From Methanobacterium sp. Maddingley MBC34 (GTDB lineage: Archaea; Methanobacteriota; Methanobacteria; Methanobacteriales; Methanobacteriaceae), in contig AMGN01000033.1 in assembly GCA_000309865.1 (NCBI GenBank), forward strand, positions 1 through 64,000: DNA of 64,000 nucleotides, written 5' to 3'. The notes beneath the pieces are model-generated. The model saw nothing but the letters and a program-made list of their open reading frames with translations, made no database searches and was not told where the DNA came from. Shown one piece after another: positions 22,889-33,313 of this stretch. The number at the start of each line of letters is the position of its first letter. Position 1 is the stretch's first letter. Both the position numbers and the translations under genes were made by a program.

Positions 22889-24892
22889 GTGAGTAAAGAT
22901 TCAAATAAAGTATTTATCACCTGCGCCCTGCCCTACGCCAATGGACCCTGTCATCTGGGACACCTGCGTTCAACTTACATACCTGCAGATATTTACGCCC
23001 GTTATCACCGAATGAAAGGCACTGATGTGCTACTGGTCTGTGCTACCGATGAACACGGAACACCAATTGCTGTTCAGGCGGAAAAGGAAGGAGTATCGCC
23101 CCTGGATGTTGCCACTCGTAATTACGAGTTGATTAAAAGGGATCTGGAATTATCAGATATTTCTTTTGATAATTTTTCCAGAACCACCGATCCCCTGCAT
23201 TATGAAATATCCCAGAACTTCTTTTTAGATCTTTATGGGAAAAACTGTATTTATCCCAAAACCATTGAGCAACTTTACTGTGGTGAATGTGAACGATTCC
23301 TCCCTGACCGTTATGTGGAGGGCACGTGCCCCCACTGTGGTGGGGAGGGTGCACGGGGTGACCACTGCGAGACCTGTGGCCGGCACCTGGAACCAGTACA
23401 GCTGGTGGAACCACGATGTCTTATCTGCAACAGCAAACCAGAAGTCAGGTCAGCAGAACAGTACTACTTCCGTTTAAGCCACTTTCAGGAAGAACTCAAA
23501 GGATCTATCGAAGGCAACCCAGAGTTACCAGCTAACGTCCGGAATTACGCCCTGCAATGGATCAATGAAGGATTAAAAGATTGGATCCTCACCAGGGATA
23601 TGGATTGGGGTATACCCGTCCCCCTGGATGGTGCAGATGGTAAGATCATCTATGTCTGGGGTGAAGCATTCCTGGGCTACATCTCATCAGCTGCACAGTG
23701 GGCTCGCCGTGAAAACACCTCCTGGAAGCCCTACTGGGATGACCGGGCAGTGCACTTCATTGGTAAAGATATCATCTACCACCACAGCATATTCTGGCAG
23801 GCCATGCTCATGGCCTATGGTTGCAAACTACCTTACAACATTGTTGCCGGAGAGTACCTGTCACTTGAGGGTCGTAAAATGTCAACCAGTAAGAACTGGG
23901 TGATCTGGGCAGCTGACTTTATGGAGAAATTTGATGCGGATCTGTTACGGTACTACCTGGTGGCCAATGCACCACTCACCAGGGACACTGATTTTTCCTG
24001 GGATGACTTCCAGAGAAGGGTCAATGATGAACTGGCTGATGTAGTGGGGAATTTCATGCACCGTACCTTCTCCTTCACCCACCGTTTCTTCCAAGGAATG
24101 ATACCTGAGCCTGGTTCATTTAATGATTATGATCAGAGTGTTCAAAAAGAGATAATTGAAACACCAGGTAGGGTTGGCGAACATATTGAGAACTTCGACT
24201 TCAGGGAAGGTCTTAAGGATATAATAAAACTGGCCAAACTGGGAAACAAATACTTCAATGATCAGGAACCCTGGAGAACAGTTAAAGAAGAAGGAGACAG
24301 AACTGCTACCACCATTTATCTCTGTAATCAGATTGCAAAAGTCATAAGTATCATTATAAGTCCTTATCTTCCATCTAAAGCCGGGGAGATGAGGGAAATT
24401 CTTGGTTTAAGTGGTGATAATGGTGATAATTTCAGCTGGGATGATGCTGCCCAGTTTTTAGCATCTGGAACCCCAATTTCAGAGGCTAAACCCTTATTTG
24501 CTAAAATTGATGATGAAGTTATTGCGGAAGAAAAAGAATCACTTTATAAAAATTTAGAGGAGACAGAAACTATGGATAATTTAATCAGTATTGAAGATTT
24601 CATCAAATTAGACCTGCGTGTGGGTAAAGTTATTGGGGCTGAGAAAGTTAAGGGCTCTGATAAACTGTTAAAGTTAATGGTTGATGTTAAAGAGAAACAT
24701 TTACAGGTGGTAGCCGGCTTAGCCACCAAATATTCCCCTGAAGACATACTTAATCAAAAGGTAATTGTTCTGGTGAACCTCCAACCAGCCAAACTCTTCG
24801 GTATTAAATCCGAGGGAATGGTGCTGGCTGCTGGAGATAGTCTCAGTCTTCTAACCTCTCTTGATGCCAATATCGGTGAACGCATACAATAA
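22889..24892 (+). CDS. metG: Methionyl-tRNA synthetase with C-terminal tRNA-binding domain
   Basis: The 667-aa class I synthetase has the HLGH signature at residues 22-25 and KMSTS near residue 330. A large zinc-knuckle insert carries CGEC, CPHC, CETC and CLIC pairs (about 128-180). After the anticodon-binding helical domain, the C-terminal 100 residues (from about 567, FIKLDLRVGKVIGAEKV) form a Trbp111/EMAP-II-like tRNA-binding OB fold. The start is GTG after GGAGGA. The gene is divergent from priL-priS. Confidence 0.95.
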   Translation: MSKDSNKVFITCALPYANGPCHLGHLRSTYIPADIYARYHRMKGTDVLLVCATDEHGTPIAVQAEKEGVSPLDVATRNYELIKRDLELSDISFDNFSRTTDPLHYEISQNFFLDLYGKNCIYPKTIEQLYCGECERFLPDRYVEGTCPHCGGEGARGDHCETCGRHLEPVQLVEPRCLICNSKPEVRSAEQYYFRLSHFQEELKGSIEGNPELPANVRNYALQWINEGLKDWILTRDMDWGIPVPLDGADGKIIYVWGEAFLGYISSAAQWARRENTSWKPYWDDRAVHFIGKDIIYHHSIFWQAMLMAYGCKLPYNIVAGEYLSLEGRKMSTSKNWVIWAADFMEKFDADLLRYYLVANAPLTRDTDFSWDDFQRRVNDELADVVGNFMHRTFSFTHRFFQGMIPEPGSFNDYDQSVQKEIIETPGRVGEHIENFDFREGLKDIIKLAKLGNKYFNDQEPWRTVKEEGDRTATTIYLCNQIAKVISIIISPYLPSKAGEMREILGLSGDNGDNFSWDDAAQFLASGTPISEAKPLFAKIDDEVIAEEKESLYKNLEETETMDNLISIEDFIKLDLRVGKVIGAEKVKGSDKLLKLMVDVKEKHLQVVAGLATKYSPEDILNQKVIVLVNLQPAKLFGIKSEGMVLAAGDSLSLLTSLDANIGERIQ

Positions 24893-25087
24893 ATATGGTA
24901 AATATTATAATTTAAAGAACAACTGCAAGAGTAGATAAAATTATTGATTAAAGTGATGAACAAATTATAGGATAAATAGAGAATTTATAAGTGGAATTAG
25001 AAATAATAAATGGTAAATACCTCTATTTTCTTAAATCTTCATCCTTTGGCATATTCGGGCGAACTTACACTTTAACGAAGGAATACA

Positions 25088-26653
25088 ATGAATGAATCTG
25101 TACTCATTGGGAAATCTGAGCGTTTTCTGGATCAGATAAAGAGAAAAAAGATTTCATTAAATGATATTGAAAGCCCGGAAAAGTTCCTGTCAATTTACAC
25201 TTATTTGAAAGACAACATGGATACTCTTCAGGATATGCGGGAGACCATGGAAATTAAGGGTTATACTGCTCCTTATCGTTCCATAAACAAGTATGGTCGT
25301 CCCCTTAGTGGTGAAACCAAGGCAGAGGATATGTTTGATGTCAGCCGCCACACCCAGTATTTCCGGATGAACGCAGCTGCCAAGAAAAACATACTGGACC
25401 GGGTTAAATCTGCCATGTCCTCTCATCGTATTGCCATTGGACATCTGGAGGAGTTCGCAACCTTAGAATGCGTTTCATGCCAGAGGAAGTACAAAGGTCA
25501 TGAAATAGCGCTTTTAACCCGGGAAAATTGTCAATGCGGCGGAGATAAGATAAAGTTACATGTAAATAAAGATGGAGTTTATCGTCTTGAAATCATTCCA
25601 TTTTTACCTCTTTCTGGGGATTACATGGTTAAACTATCAGAACTCAGTCCCCGAAGCAGACAAGCCTTCCGTAGCATGGTGCGCATCTTAAAACAGGAAA
25701 AAAGGGGAATTGTTAAAACCGTATCCCTGGTTATCAAGATCATGGAAGATGGTAGATGGGTTCGAAAAAGGGTTACCATTGATGCCCATGATGAGGCCAA
25801 TTATGAAAAAGAGATTCGCAGTCAGTATGGTTCAAATGCCCGTATTGAAATGATGCAGTTCCATCGTAAAAAGCCTTCCATAATCAATGACAAACAGGTT
25901 CAAACTGCCCTTTCACTGGGTTATGTTAAGTATGCAGAAACTGAGATCCTCCGTTTTTTACCGGATCTACTTGATAAATCTCTCTCCAATAAGGAGAAAG
26001 TTGAAGAATACCAGGAAGCAATGGAAGTTGCCGAGAGAAATGCCAATAAATATGAAGATGGCGATGATCCTGAAACCCTGAAGAAGTTCTTTTTAAAAAG
26101 AGAACTTGAAGAAAGGGGACTCCTGGATGATGATGAAATTCTTGATGAAACCATCAAAAATGATTTAAATAAGAAAGATTTACTTGAAAAAAGTCTCTTT
26201 CTGGAAATCCCACGTATATACATTTTATGGGATCTTTTACACTACTACCTAACCACTTCCTATGATCGCAGAAATAAACATTCTGGTCCTTTCCCTTACC
26301 TTCGCCCGGGTCTTGATTCCAACCAGATTAAATCATTCCAGGACTTCAAACAGGAGGTGGTGCAGATCATGAAGGATCATCTCGCTGATAAGATAGAATA
26401 CGTACCTCAAATGGGAAAAGTTTTATCCAGTAAATTCTCGGTTGAAAAGAAGATGAAAGGCCTTCACTTACAGATGGGACCTGCCTTGGGAGCAGCCATA
26501 CTCTCCATTGAAGGAAAAATACCCACTGAAAAAACATCAGAATTATTCTCTATACCATTCAAAGATGTTCAAAAGGAGAAAGAAACTCTGGAAACCCTGC
26601 AAAAACCTGCTACTTCCAAGGCTAAACAGTTCATGGCAATGATGAAAAAATAG
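25088..26653 (+). CDS. Conserved archaeal protein, probably DUF530
   Basis: The 521-aa product is conserved in style with the archaeal DUF530 family; I recall the name and have not verified it. A zinc-ribbon-like region CVSCQRKYKGHEIALL ... CQCGG lies at about residues 130-155. The rest is a mix of charged helices, with a Lys-rich C-terminus. The start has AAGGA close upstream. No enzyme motif is visible. It lies between metG and a helix-turn-helix gene, in the same direction. Confidence 0.65.
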   Translation: MNESVLIGKSERFLDQIKRKKISLNDIESPEKFLSIYTYLKDNMDTLQDMRETMEIKGYTAPYRSINKYGRPLSGETKAEDMFDVSRHTQYFRMNAAAKKNILDRVKSAMSSHRIAIGHLEEFATLECVSCQRKYKGHEIALLTRENCQCGGDKIKLHVNKDGVYRLEIIPFLPLSGDYMVKLSELSPRSRQAFRSMVRILKQEKRGIVKTVSLVIKIMEDGRWVRKRVTIDAHDEANYEKEIRSQYGSNARIEMMQFHRKKPSIINDKQVQTALSLGYVKYAETEILRFLPDLLDKSLSNKEKVEEYQEAMEVAERNANKYEDGDDPETLKKFFLKRELEERGLLDDDEILDETIKNDLNKKDLLEKSLFLEIPRIYILWDLLHYYLTTSYDRRNKHSGPFPYLRPGLDSNQIKSFQDFKQEVVQIMKDHLADKIEYVPQMGKVLSSKFSVEKKMKGLHLQMGPALGAAILSIEGKIPTEKTSELFSIPFKDVQKEKETLETLQKPATSKAKQFMAMMKK

Positions 26654-26793
26654 CATTAAATAACACCCTAAATTTACTCTCTTTACATTAAATGCATTAA
26701 TCATTCTTTAATAAATGTATATTCTTTAAAAAAATGTAAAAATTTCTTTAATAAATATAAATAAAAAATTCAAAATCCAGGAGTGCTTCCAAC

Positions 26794-27252
26794 TTGAAAG
26801 ATGAGATCTATGTGAATAAACCATTGTCCTTCAGCAGGATCATGGAACTCCTGGACCAGAATCCAGATCTCAAGAAGATTAACTGTCCCCCTAGTCTATA
26901 TTCACGAATTTCACCAAAGTACATTCAGGCACTGAGTGAGCTGGGAGTGACTGTTGTATCAGTTGAAAAGAAAGGACGTCCCAAGAAGTATAATAAAAAA
27001 GATGCTGAAAATATACAGGATTTATTAAGATCAGGCCATAGTACCAAAGAAATTGCAGAAACTCTTGGTATTCCCCTGAAAACAGTTTATTATCTCAACA
27101 GGGCCCCACTTAAACCTGGGCGGAAAATGAAATACGATACCTTAAAAGTTAAAAAAGTTAAAAACCTTTATAAAAATGGAGTTCCAGCTAAGGATATTTC
27201 AAAAGACTTAAAAATCCCCATTAGAACGGTTTACTCCCTCTTAAAACGGTGA
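26794..27252 (+). CDS. Protein with two helix-turn-helix segments
   Basis: The 152-aa product starts at TTG after AGGAGTG. The C-terminal two thirds hold two resolvase-type helix-turn-helix repeats: GHSTKEIAETLGIPLKTVYYL (about 85-105) and GVPAKDISKDLKIPIRTVYSL (about 128-148). Each is preceded by a basic GRP/GRK linker (KGRPKKY and PGRKMKY). It is probably a DNA-binding regulator. Its stop lies 4 bp before the next gene's ATG, so it is translationally coupled to the sugar-phosphate transferase. Confidence 0.65.
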   Translation: MKDEIYVNKPLSFSRIMELLDQNPDLKKINCPPSLYSRISPKYIQALSELGVTVVSVEKKGRPKKYNKKDAENIQDLLRSGHSTKEIAETLGIPLKTVYYLNRAPLKPGRKMKYDTLKVKKVKNLYKNGVPAKDISKDLKIPIRTVYSLLKR

Positions 27253-27256
27253 AAAA

Positions 27257-28228
27257 ATGGAACCTAACCTTATCATTCTCTATCAGAACCTGTTTTTAAC
27301 CTCGGCCATCTGCGCCCTGGTGGCCTTTCTGGTAACATTCATAAGTATGCCCCGTCTTATTAAAAAGCTGAAAGATGCAGATATTGTGGGCAGAGATATT
27401 CACAAACCATCCAAGCCCGCTGTGGCTGAAATGGGTGGTATTGGTATTCTTTTCGGATTTATCATCGGTATATTTCTGGGTATTTATTTCTATCCTGAAC
27501 TTCAGTTCCAGCTCACAGTCACCTTACTGGTGATTCTCCTAGTGGGGATAGTTGGGATGGTGGATGACCTGGTTATGCTGTCCTCCAAGGAAAAACTAAT
27601 CCTGCTCTGGCTGGCAGGTATGCCTTTAATCTGGATTGCACCCCCTAATGTGGGCTTACTATATATTCTGACCATACCCATTGCAGTTTCCATTGCTGCC
27701 AATCTCACCAACATGCTGGCAGGGTTAAATGGTATTGAATCAGGGCTGGGGGCAATTGCCATGATATCCCTCAGTATTTCCTGTATAATCATGGGTAAGT
27801 CCGATGTGGCAGTAATCAGCATGTGCATGGCCGGAGCATTACTGGCCTTCCTTTACTACAACCGACACCCTTCCAATGTGTTCCCAGGGGATGTGGGTAC
27901 ACTGATTATTGGAGCAACCATTGTGGTAGTGGCCTTTATTGGTAGGGTGAAGATCATTGCCCTGATTGTGCTGATACCCAACATAATAGATATGCTGCTC
28001 AAACTTTACAGTGCTGGTGTAATGGAAAGACAACAACACCAGCCCACCCAGGTTGGAGAAGACGGGAAATTGATGGCCCCAGAATCAGGTTTTAATTCCC
28101 TTATACGCTGGATTTTAAAACGTCCCATGGAAGAAAAGAATGTGGTCATCATTGTGTGGCTCATTGGAATATTCTTCGGTGCAGTGGGGATAATTCTGGC
28201 TTACATCTTAAAAGCACGTATGTTTTAA
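27257..28228 (+). CDS. MraY/Alg7-like UDP-sugar phosphotransferase
   Basis: The 323-aa polytopic membrane protein (about 9-10 segments) belongs to the family that moves a sugar 1-phosphate from a UDP-sugar to a polyprenyl phosphate. The key cytoplasmic loops are GMVDDLVML (Asp pair), NLTNMLAGLNGIESG, more like eukaryotic Alg7 than bacterial MraY, and RHPSNVFPGDVGTL with the acidic G-D motif. In Methanobacteriales it would start either pseudomurein precursor or N-glycan lipid synthesis. The sequence alone does not decide which. It is coupled to the upstream helix-turn-helix gene. Confidence 0.8.
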   Translation: MEPNLIILYQNLFLTSAICALVAFLVTFISMPRLIKKLKDADIVGRDIHKPSKPAVAEMGGIGILFGFIIGIFLGIYFYPELQFQLTVTLLVILLVGIVGMVDDLVMLSSKEKLILLWLAGMPLIWIAPPNVGLLYILTIPIAVSIAANLTNMLAGLNGIESGLGAIAMISLSISCIIMGKSDVAVISMCMAGALLAFLYYNRHPSNVFPGDVGTLIIGATIVVVAFIGRVKIIALIVLIPNIIDMLLKLYSAGVMERQQHQPTQVGEDGKLMAPESGFNSLIRWILKRPMEEKNVVIIVWLIGIFFGAVGIILAYILKARMF

Positions 28229-28310
28229 TTAATACTATGTTAATAAGAAATAAAGGATATTTTAATTAAAAAATACGCTTTTTGTTGTACTGATACACAA
28301 AATAATAAAA

Positions 28311-29219
28311 TCATTCATAAATAGAGCTTAACAGTGCCAGAGCAGCTTTTTCAATATCAGGATCATTTAAATGTTTTATTATATCCATAGATTGGCGAAG
28401 ATATTTGGAACCCACATCTGTTTCACCCAGCAAAAAGTAAGCAGTCCCAATCATCAACCGAGATATGGATTCTCCCTTTTTATCACCTATTTTCATGAAA
28501 GACTTCAATGATTTTTGGAAAAATTCCAGAGATTTTTTGGTTTTTTCTTCTTTTAAAGTAATATCACCCATGATCAGGAGCAATGCTGCCTCTCCTTTCT
28601 CATCACCAATATTACTGGCCATTTGATAAGCTTCATCTAAATGAACCATTGGGTTTTCAAATTCCTGATAGGTGCCGTATACTGCAGATTCATCCAGAAG
28701 TCCAATGATATCATCAAGCCGTTTCCCAATTTTCACATAATCTACTGATTCACCATCTTCTAAGAGGTAAGCTTCATTAGATACTTCTGATTCTTGAAGA
28801 TGTTCATCTTCACCTTCGGCAATTGCTTTTTTAACTGCCTTGTCCTTGGTAATTCCAATTTGAGCCTCGTATTCTTTTATTTTATTTGAAACTTCTGCCT
28901 TGAGGGGTGTGTCCAAGGAAGAACTCAACATAAGAGATTTATAATAATAATCAATGGCATTTTGAAAATCATCTGTACTGCTGTACACATCACCTATTAA
29001 ATCCAGAATAGTTGCTTCTTCTTGAGTGAACCCCAATTCATTGTAAATTTCTACTGATTTTTCTAAAAATCCAATTGCATCATCAGTATCTCCATTTTCA
29101 TATTGCAAAGTTGCAATTTCAACCAGTAAGTTGGCTTCAGCTTCCTGATATTCCCATAATTGTTCTAAGAGCTTTTTGAGGGACGTACCATAGTCATCTT
29201 TTCCCTTAAAAATAGCCAT
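28311..29219 (-). CDS. Tetratricopeptide repeat protein
   Basis: The 302-aa product holds TPR-like helical pairs in two blocks. One is at about residues 15-100 (ALIGFLEKSVEIYNEL-type helices). The other is at about 185-300 (LEFFQKSLKSFMKIGDKKGES and similar). They are separated by an acidic linker. TPR proteins serve as scaffolds. The ATG is preceded by GGGGAGGA. It is the last gene of a same-strand cluster with KaiC-like ATPases, a GTPase and a roadblock protein, so it probably works with that signalling complex. Confidence 0.75.
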   Translation of the reverse strand: MAIFKGKDDYGTSLKKLLEQLWEYQEAEANLLVEIATLQYENGDTDDAIGFLEKSVEIYNELGFTQEEATILDLIGDVYSSTDDFQNAIDYYYKSLMLSSSLDTPLKAEVSNKIKEYEAQIGITKDKAVKKAIAEGEDEHLQESEVSNEAYLLEDGESVDYVKIGKRLDDIIGLLDESAVYGTYQEFENPMVHLDEAYQMASNIGDEKGEAALLLIMGDITLKEEKTKKSLEFFQKSLKSFMKIGDKKGESISRLMIGTAYFLLGETDVGSKYLRQSMDIIKHLNDPDIEKAALALLSSIYE

Positions 29220-29261
29220 AACAATTCCTCCCCTTGGTGATTATCAATAAATTTTCACAGG

Positions 29262-29754
29262 TCAACTTACATCACCTAAATAGCTGGTACAGGTTCCCCC
29301 TGGCTGTCCTTCAGGGTCTGCGTCCAGTTTATAACTGTACTGTTCATGGGTAAGGTTTTCCAAAAAGTTTGCCAGTACAATAGAACGTAAACATACGTGA
29401 GGGTCCACACCTTTTTCTAAAAGTTCTTTCAGGCATCAGCCCGGCATTTAGTCATGGAGATTGATATCTTATTATTTTCTTCATCTTTAACAGTTACTGT
29501 ACCTTCCTGAATGAAGCCAGTATCTTCCAAACATTTTATTATGGATTCCATCAATTCCATGGTGCTTTTCCCTTCCGTATCCAGTGAGATACCACAGGAA
29601 TTTTCCAGATGATCCATAATGAAGTGAGTGGCATTCCATCCTAGCCTACGGGTATAGGCAATATTATCTCCCAGGAGTTCATCCCTGGTTTTTTCAATAC
29701 TGTATATCCAGCTACTCATAAGTAAATAATAAAGCTCCTGAAGGTCGATTTTAT

Positions 29755-29758
<4 letters not shown>
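29262..29758 (-). pseudogene. Frameshifted gene for a Cys-containing methanogen output/V4R-like domain
   Basis: The open frame from GTG at 29758 ends early at TGA 29431-29429 (SMTKCRADA). In another frame, directly continuing, lies a clearly protein-like stretch: CLKELLEKGVDPHVCLRSIV, then a segment ending GQPGGTCTSYLGDVS with a stop at 29264-29262. Joined at GATG-CCTG, the two give a roughly 165-aa domain with conserved cysteines like V4R or methanogen output domains. Loss of one CCTG from a tandem pair would give exactly this shift and restore the order D-A-C-L-K. Its GTG overlaps the stop of the upstream KaiC-like gene. Confidence 0.65.
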
Positions 29759-30468
<710 letters not shown>

Positions 30469-30489
30469 TTTATCACATTTATCCTATTA

Positions 30490-30587
30490 TTCCCTATCCT
30501 TCCATGAAAGTTAAGAGTTCTATTCCCTATTCCTATTATGAAACCTAAATTTCTATTCCCTATTCCTACCATGAAACTAAAGTTCTA
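30490..30587. repeat. Three tandem 32-33 bp repeats between KaiC-like genes
   Basis: Units at 30490-30522, 30523-30555 and 30556-30587 all begin TTCCCTAT-CCT and share an ATGAAA core and an end TTCTA. They fill most of the gap between the two KaiC-like genes. No gene is seen here. They may be a regulatory element or the product of slippage. Confidence 0.6.
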
Positions 30588-30656
30588 TTTTACCCGTTAA
30601 CACTGTTAACAGTATTTAATCCCATTTATCAAACATGAAAATCCAGTTTAACTAAA

Positions 30657-31376
30657 CTAATCTCCTTTATTGATGACAATACCCTTTTTTGTTATATGGT
30701 AAGATGCTTCCGTTTTTCCCATACCTTTCATGGCTTCAATAATAATGGTCTCCCCATTGAGTTTAACTATGTTATCAGCCATTGACTTGATAAGTGTCTC
30801 TGTCCGGGGATCTGCTGACCCTTCAGTGTAGGTGATTATAGCAGTGCCCCCTGCTTCTTTCACCCTCAAAACATAGGTTTTTAAAACCCTCACAATTAAC
30901 ATTTCATCGTTAGATTCTAATATAGTGGTTAAAGAATCGATAACTCCGCGAAAACGCGAATTATTTTCAGAAATAGAGTTCACACTCCGACTTATTTTAA
31001 CCAGGATGTCAGTGGGGTTTTTAACACTGGATGATTGGTAAACATTAGATTCTTCAAATTCCACATCACCCTCAGCTGCATCAACCACCCTTAACATCTC
31101 ATTTTCAAGATATCCATCCAGTTCAAATCCCATATCTGTCATATTCTGGTAAATATCCCTGATTCCAACATCAGTGGTTAAATAAAGGCATGGTTCATCC
31201 TGAGTTAATCCATGATAGGTGAAACCATAACAGAAAAGGGATTTACCAACTCCTCCCGGACCATAAAGTAGTGTTACTGTGTTTTCAGGGATACCTCCCA
31301 AAGTAAGACCTAAATCATCTCCAGAAGATGTTAATTCATCAAGACCAGTTATTCCTGAGGTAATACGGACGATCAT
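30657..31376 (-). CDS. KaiC-like RecA-superfamily ATPase (paralogue)
   Basis: The product of about 239 aa has TSGITGLDEL at its start, a Walker A motif LLYGPGGVGKSLFCYGF (about 33-49), LYLTTDVGI and a VIDSLTTIL Walker B-like strand. It ends in a VINKGD tail like its neighbour at 29755. I use the ATG at 31376, five bases after GGTGA, rather than an overlapping GTG at 31385. It is translationally coupled to the GTPase gene upstream and probably forms part of one complex. Confidence 0.75.
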   Translation of the reverse strand: MIVRITSGITGLDELTSSGDDLGLTLGGIPENTVTLLYGPGGVGKSLFCYGFTYHGLTQDEPCLYLTTDVGIRDIYQNMTDMGFELDGYLENEMLRVVDAAEGDVEFEESNVYQSSSVKNPTDILVKISRSVNSISENNSRFRGVIDSLTTILESNDEMLIVRVLKTYVLRVKEAGGTAIITYTEGSADPRTETLIKSMADNIVKLNGETIIIEAMKGMGKTEASYHITKKGIVINKGD

Positions 31377-31381
31377 GTGAT

Positions 31382-32554
31382 TCACCGGTAAAGTATTTCT
31401 AAAAGTGCATCCATAGCATCTTCAATTCCTTCATTACGAATCATACTTACTGGAATTATAGGTATGCTCTGACCGATGCTCATGACCTTCCTTATTTCAT
31501 CAGGTGATAATGAACCAGGAAGATCCTGTTTATTGGCCACAATAACCTTGGGTATGGCCTCTGCCTTACATCTTTTTATCATCTCTTTGGCCCGGGGGAA
31601 TGTTTTAGGATCAGTTGAGTCCACCAGAATAAATGCTCCCACAGCTTCTTTGGAGAGAACATCCAGTATAAGATCGAAACGTTCCTGACCAGGTGTTCCG
31701 AAAACATCAGCCACAAATCCCTTGTATTCCATGTGCCCGATGTCCATGGCCACCGTGGTGGGAACCTGACCCAAAGCCATTTCATCTACCGAAACTGAAT
31801 TGGGGGCTATTTTTTTGACAAAACTTGATTTTCCTGCGTTAAATGGCCCAGTTACCAGGATTTTTGGTATGAATATCTTTATTCCACCCGGACGTAGTAT
31901 ATTAAATAGCACCATACTGGTGGATGGTGTGGTCCAGGATGCACCAGTGACCATGAATCCCTGTCCAATGATAACCCTTTCTTCAATGGTGCTCAGGTTA
32001 ATCAGACAGTCCATGGATTCTTTGATTTGGTCAATTAGATCAGTTTCATAATCCCATTCAGTGAATATATATAATAAAATAGTATTTTTATCCTTTGCAA
32101 TTTGATTCCATTTTTTAATGATTCGAACTGTTTCCCCTTCATCTAAATAATCAATGAGGGTGGAAAGATTATTGATAACTCCCACACCATCCGGGACATC
32201 GGTTATTGCATCAATGACAACTTGTTCTATTTGTGAATAATCTTCTATGGAGTATTTGCCAGTTACTGGGGCCCCAATGAAGTATGAACTTCCATCTACA
32301 AAAAAAACCTTGTTATCATCCATAACTTTTTCAAGGTCCCATCCGAATTTCTCGAATTCATAGATGATGGAACTTGGTTCAGTCACGTTGGTAAATATGA
32401 AACCGGGGTCTCCTTCTTCCACTCGGCTTTGCAGGGTTTGATAACCAAAAGCCTCACATTCAACTCCAGGATCAGCGTAAAAAAGTACCGATGAACCTTC
32501 TGGTATTCCACCTCCCAGGAAATCGTCCAACTTGGGAATGTGAGTTTTCTTCAT
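31382..32554 (-). CDS. Degenerate KaiC-like domain fused to a small GTPase
   Basis: The N-terminal 230 residues resemble a KaiC-like ATPase (IPKLDDFLGGGIPEGSSVLF), but the P-loop is replaced by YADPGVECEAFG, without GK(S/T), so it should not bind ATP normally. The C-terminal 160 residues are an intact small GTPase: G1 VTGPFNAGKSSF, G3 DVFGTPGQERF and G4 VANKQDLPG. This is like MglA/Arf-type switches of archaea. It is co-transcribed with a roadblock protein, the usual regulator partner of such GTPases, and with two KaiC-like ATPases. Confidence 0.8.
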   Translation of the reverse strand: MKKTHIPKLDDFLGGGIPEGSSVLFYADPGVECEAFGYQTLQSRVEEGDPGFIFTNVTEPSSIIYEFEKFGWDLEKVMDDNKVFFVDGSSYFIGAPVTGKYSIEDYSQIEQVVIDAITDVPDGVGVINNLSTLIDYLDEGETVRIIKKWNQIAKDKNTILLYIFTEWDYETDLIDQIKESMDCLINLSTIEERVIIGQGFMVTGASWTTPSTSMVLFNILRPGGIKIFIPKILVTGPFNAGKSSFVKKIAPNSVSVDEMALGQVPTTVAMDIGHMEYKGFVADVFGTPGQERFDLILDVLSKEAVGAFILVDSTDPKTFPRAKEMIKRCKAEAIPKVIVANKQDLPGSLSPDEIRKVMSIGQSIPIIPVSMIRNEGIEDAMDALLEILYR

Positions 32555-32932
32555 CTACATCCCACCCATGATCTGATTTACTTCCTGGGCAATTGTTTCC
32601 ATTTCGAAGAATATTAAACCTAACTGGGCTTCTGGTTCTGTTAAAACAGTTAAAATAGCTTTAGAACCTGCAGGAAGTAATACAATGGTTCCTTTTTCGG
32701 TTTTAACTGAGATTTGACTAACTCCTCCAGTGGTCATCTGTCCGGATGCTGCTTCTGCTGCCCCCATAATAGTAGAACACAATGCAGAGAAAATACGGGC
32801 ATCAACATCAGGAGGTGTTCTGGAATTAATCAAAAGTCCTTCTTTAGAAACTATTCCACATGCCTTTATCTGTCCTACTTGCATAAGGGTTGTTAGCACG
32901 TCATCTAACTCTTCTTTCTTAGTCTTGGCCAT
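32555..32932 (-). CDS. Roadblock/LC7 domain protein
   Basis: The 125-aa product is a single roadblock/LC7 domain: an N-terminal helix ELDDVLTTLMQVG, IKACGIVSKEGLLINS, ALCSTIMGAAEAAS and the strand GTIVLLPAGSKAILTVL. MglB-type roadblock proteins bind and regulate small GTPases. The gene ends directly at the start of the GTPase-fusion gene (TAGATG), so they are made together. GGGGGA precedes the ATG. Confidence 0.88.
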   Translation of the reverse strand: MAKTKKEELDDVLTTLMQVGQIKACGIVSKEGLLINSRTPPDVDARIFSALCSTIMGAAEAASGQMTTGGVSQISVKTEKGTIVLLPAGSKAILTVLTEPEAQLGLIFFEMETIAQEVNQIMGGM

Positions 32933-32986
32933 TTATTTCCCCCATAAATATTTTTTAAAGATTAGTATAGTTAAATCATGTTCAAT

Positions 32987-33313
32987 TTAATAATTTGTTA
33001 ATTTCATAATCTTATATAGTTTATAGAAAACATAAATCAGTAATAAAGCCAAAATAATACTGATTATGATGTATAATGTAATCAGGGTTGAAATGTTATA
33101 CACATCATACAGCAAAAGGATGACCATGCTCAATGCGTATACGATCATTGCCACTGCAAATAATTGAAATGCCCTGATTGTCTTATTTTTATTTGTAAAT
33201 AAAAGTCCCAAGGCTGCGGTTTTGTTCTTTCTAAAATTGATGTAGATCATTAAGGGTAAAATGAATAATAGAGCAAAAATCACTTCAATAAAAAGGGTAT
33301 TATAGCTACTCAT
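32987..33313 (-). CDS. Small membrane protein with three predicted segments
   Basis: The 108-aa product has three hydrophobic segments (about residues 7-25, 47-72 and 75-100) and short basic loops. It overlaps the preceding membrane protein gene by 8 bp and precedes the roadblock gene by 54 bp. It may be the membrane anchor of the GTPase/KaiC-like system. No known family is recognised. Confidence 0.65.
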   Translation of the reverse strand: MSSYNTLFIEVIFALLFILPLMIYINFRKNKTAALGLLFTNKNKTIRAFQLFAVAMIVYALSMVILLLYDVYNISTLITLYIIISIILALLLIYVFYKLYKIMKLTNY

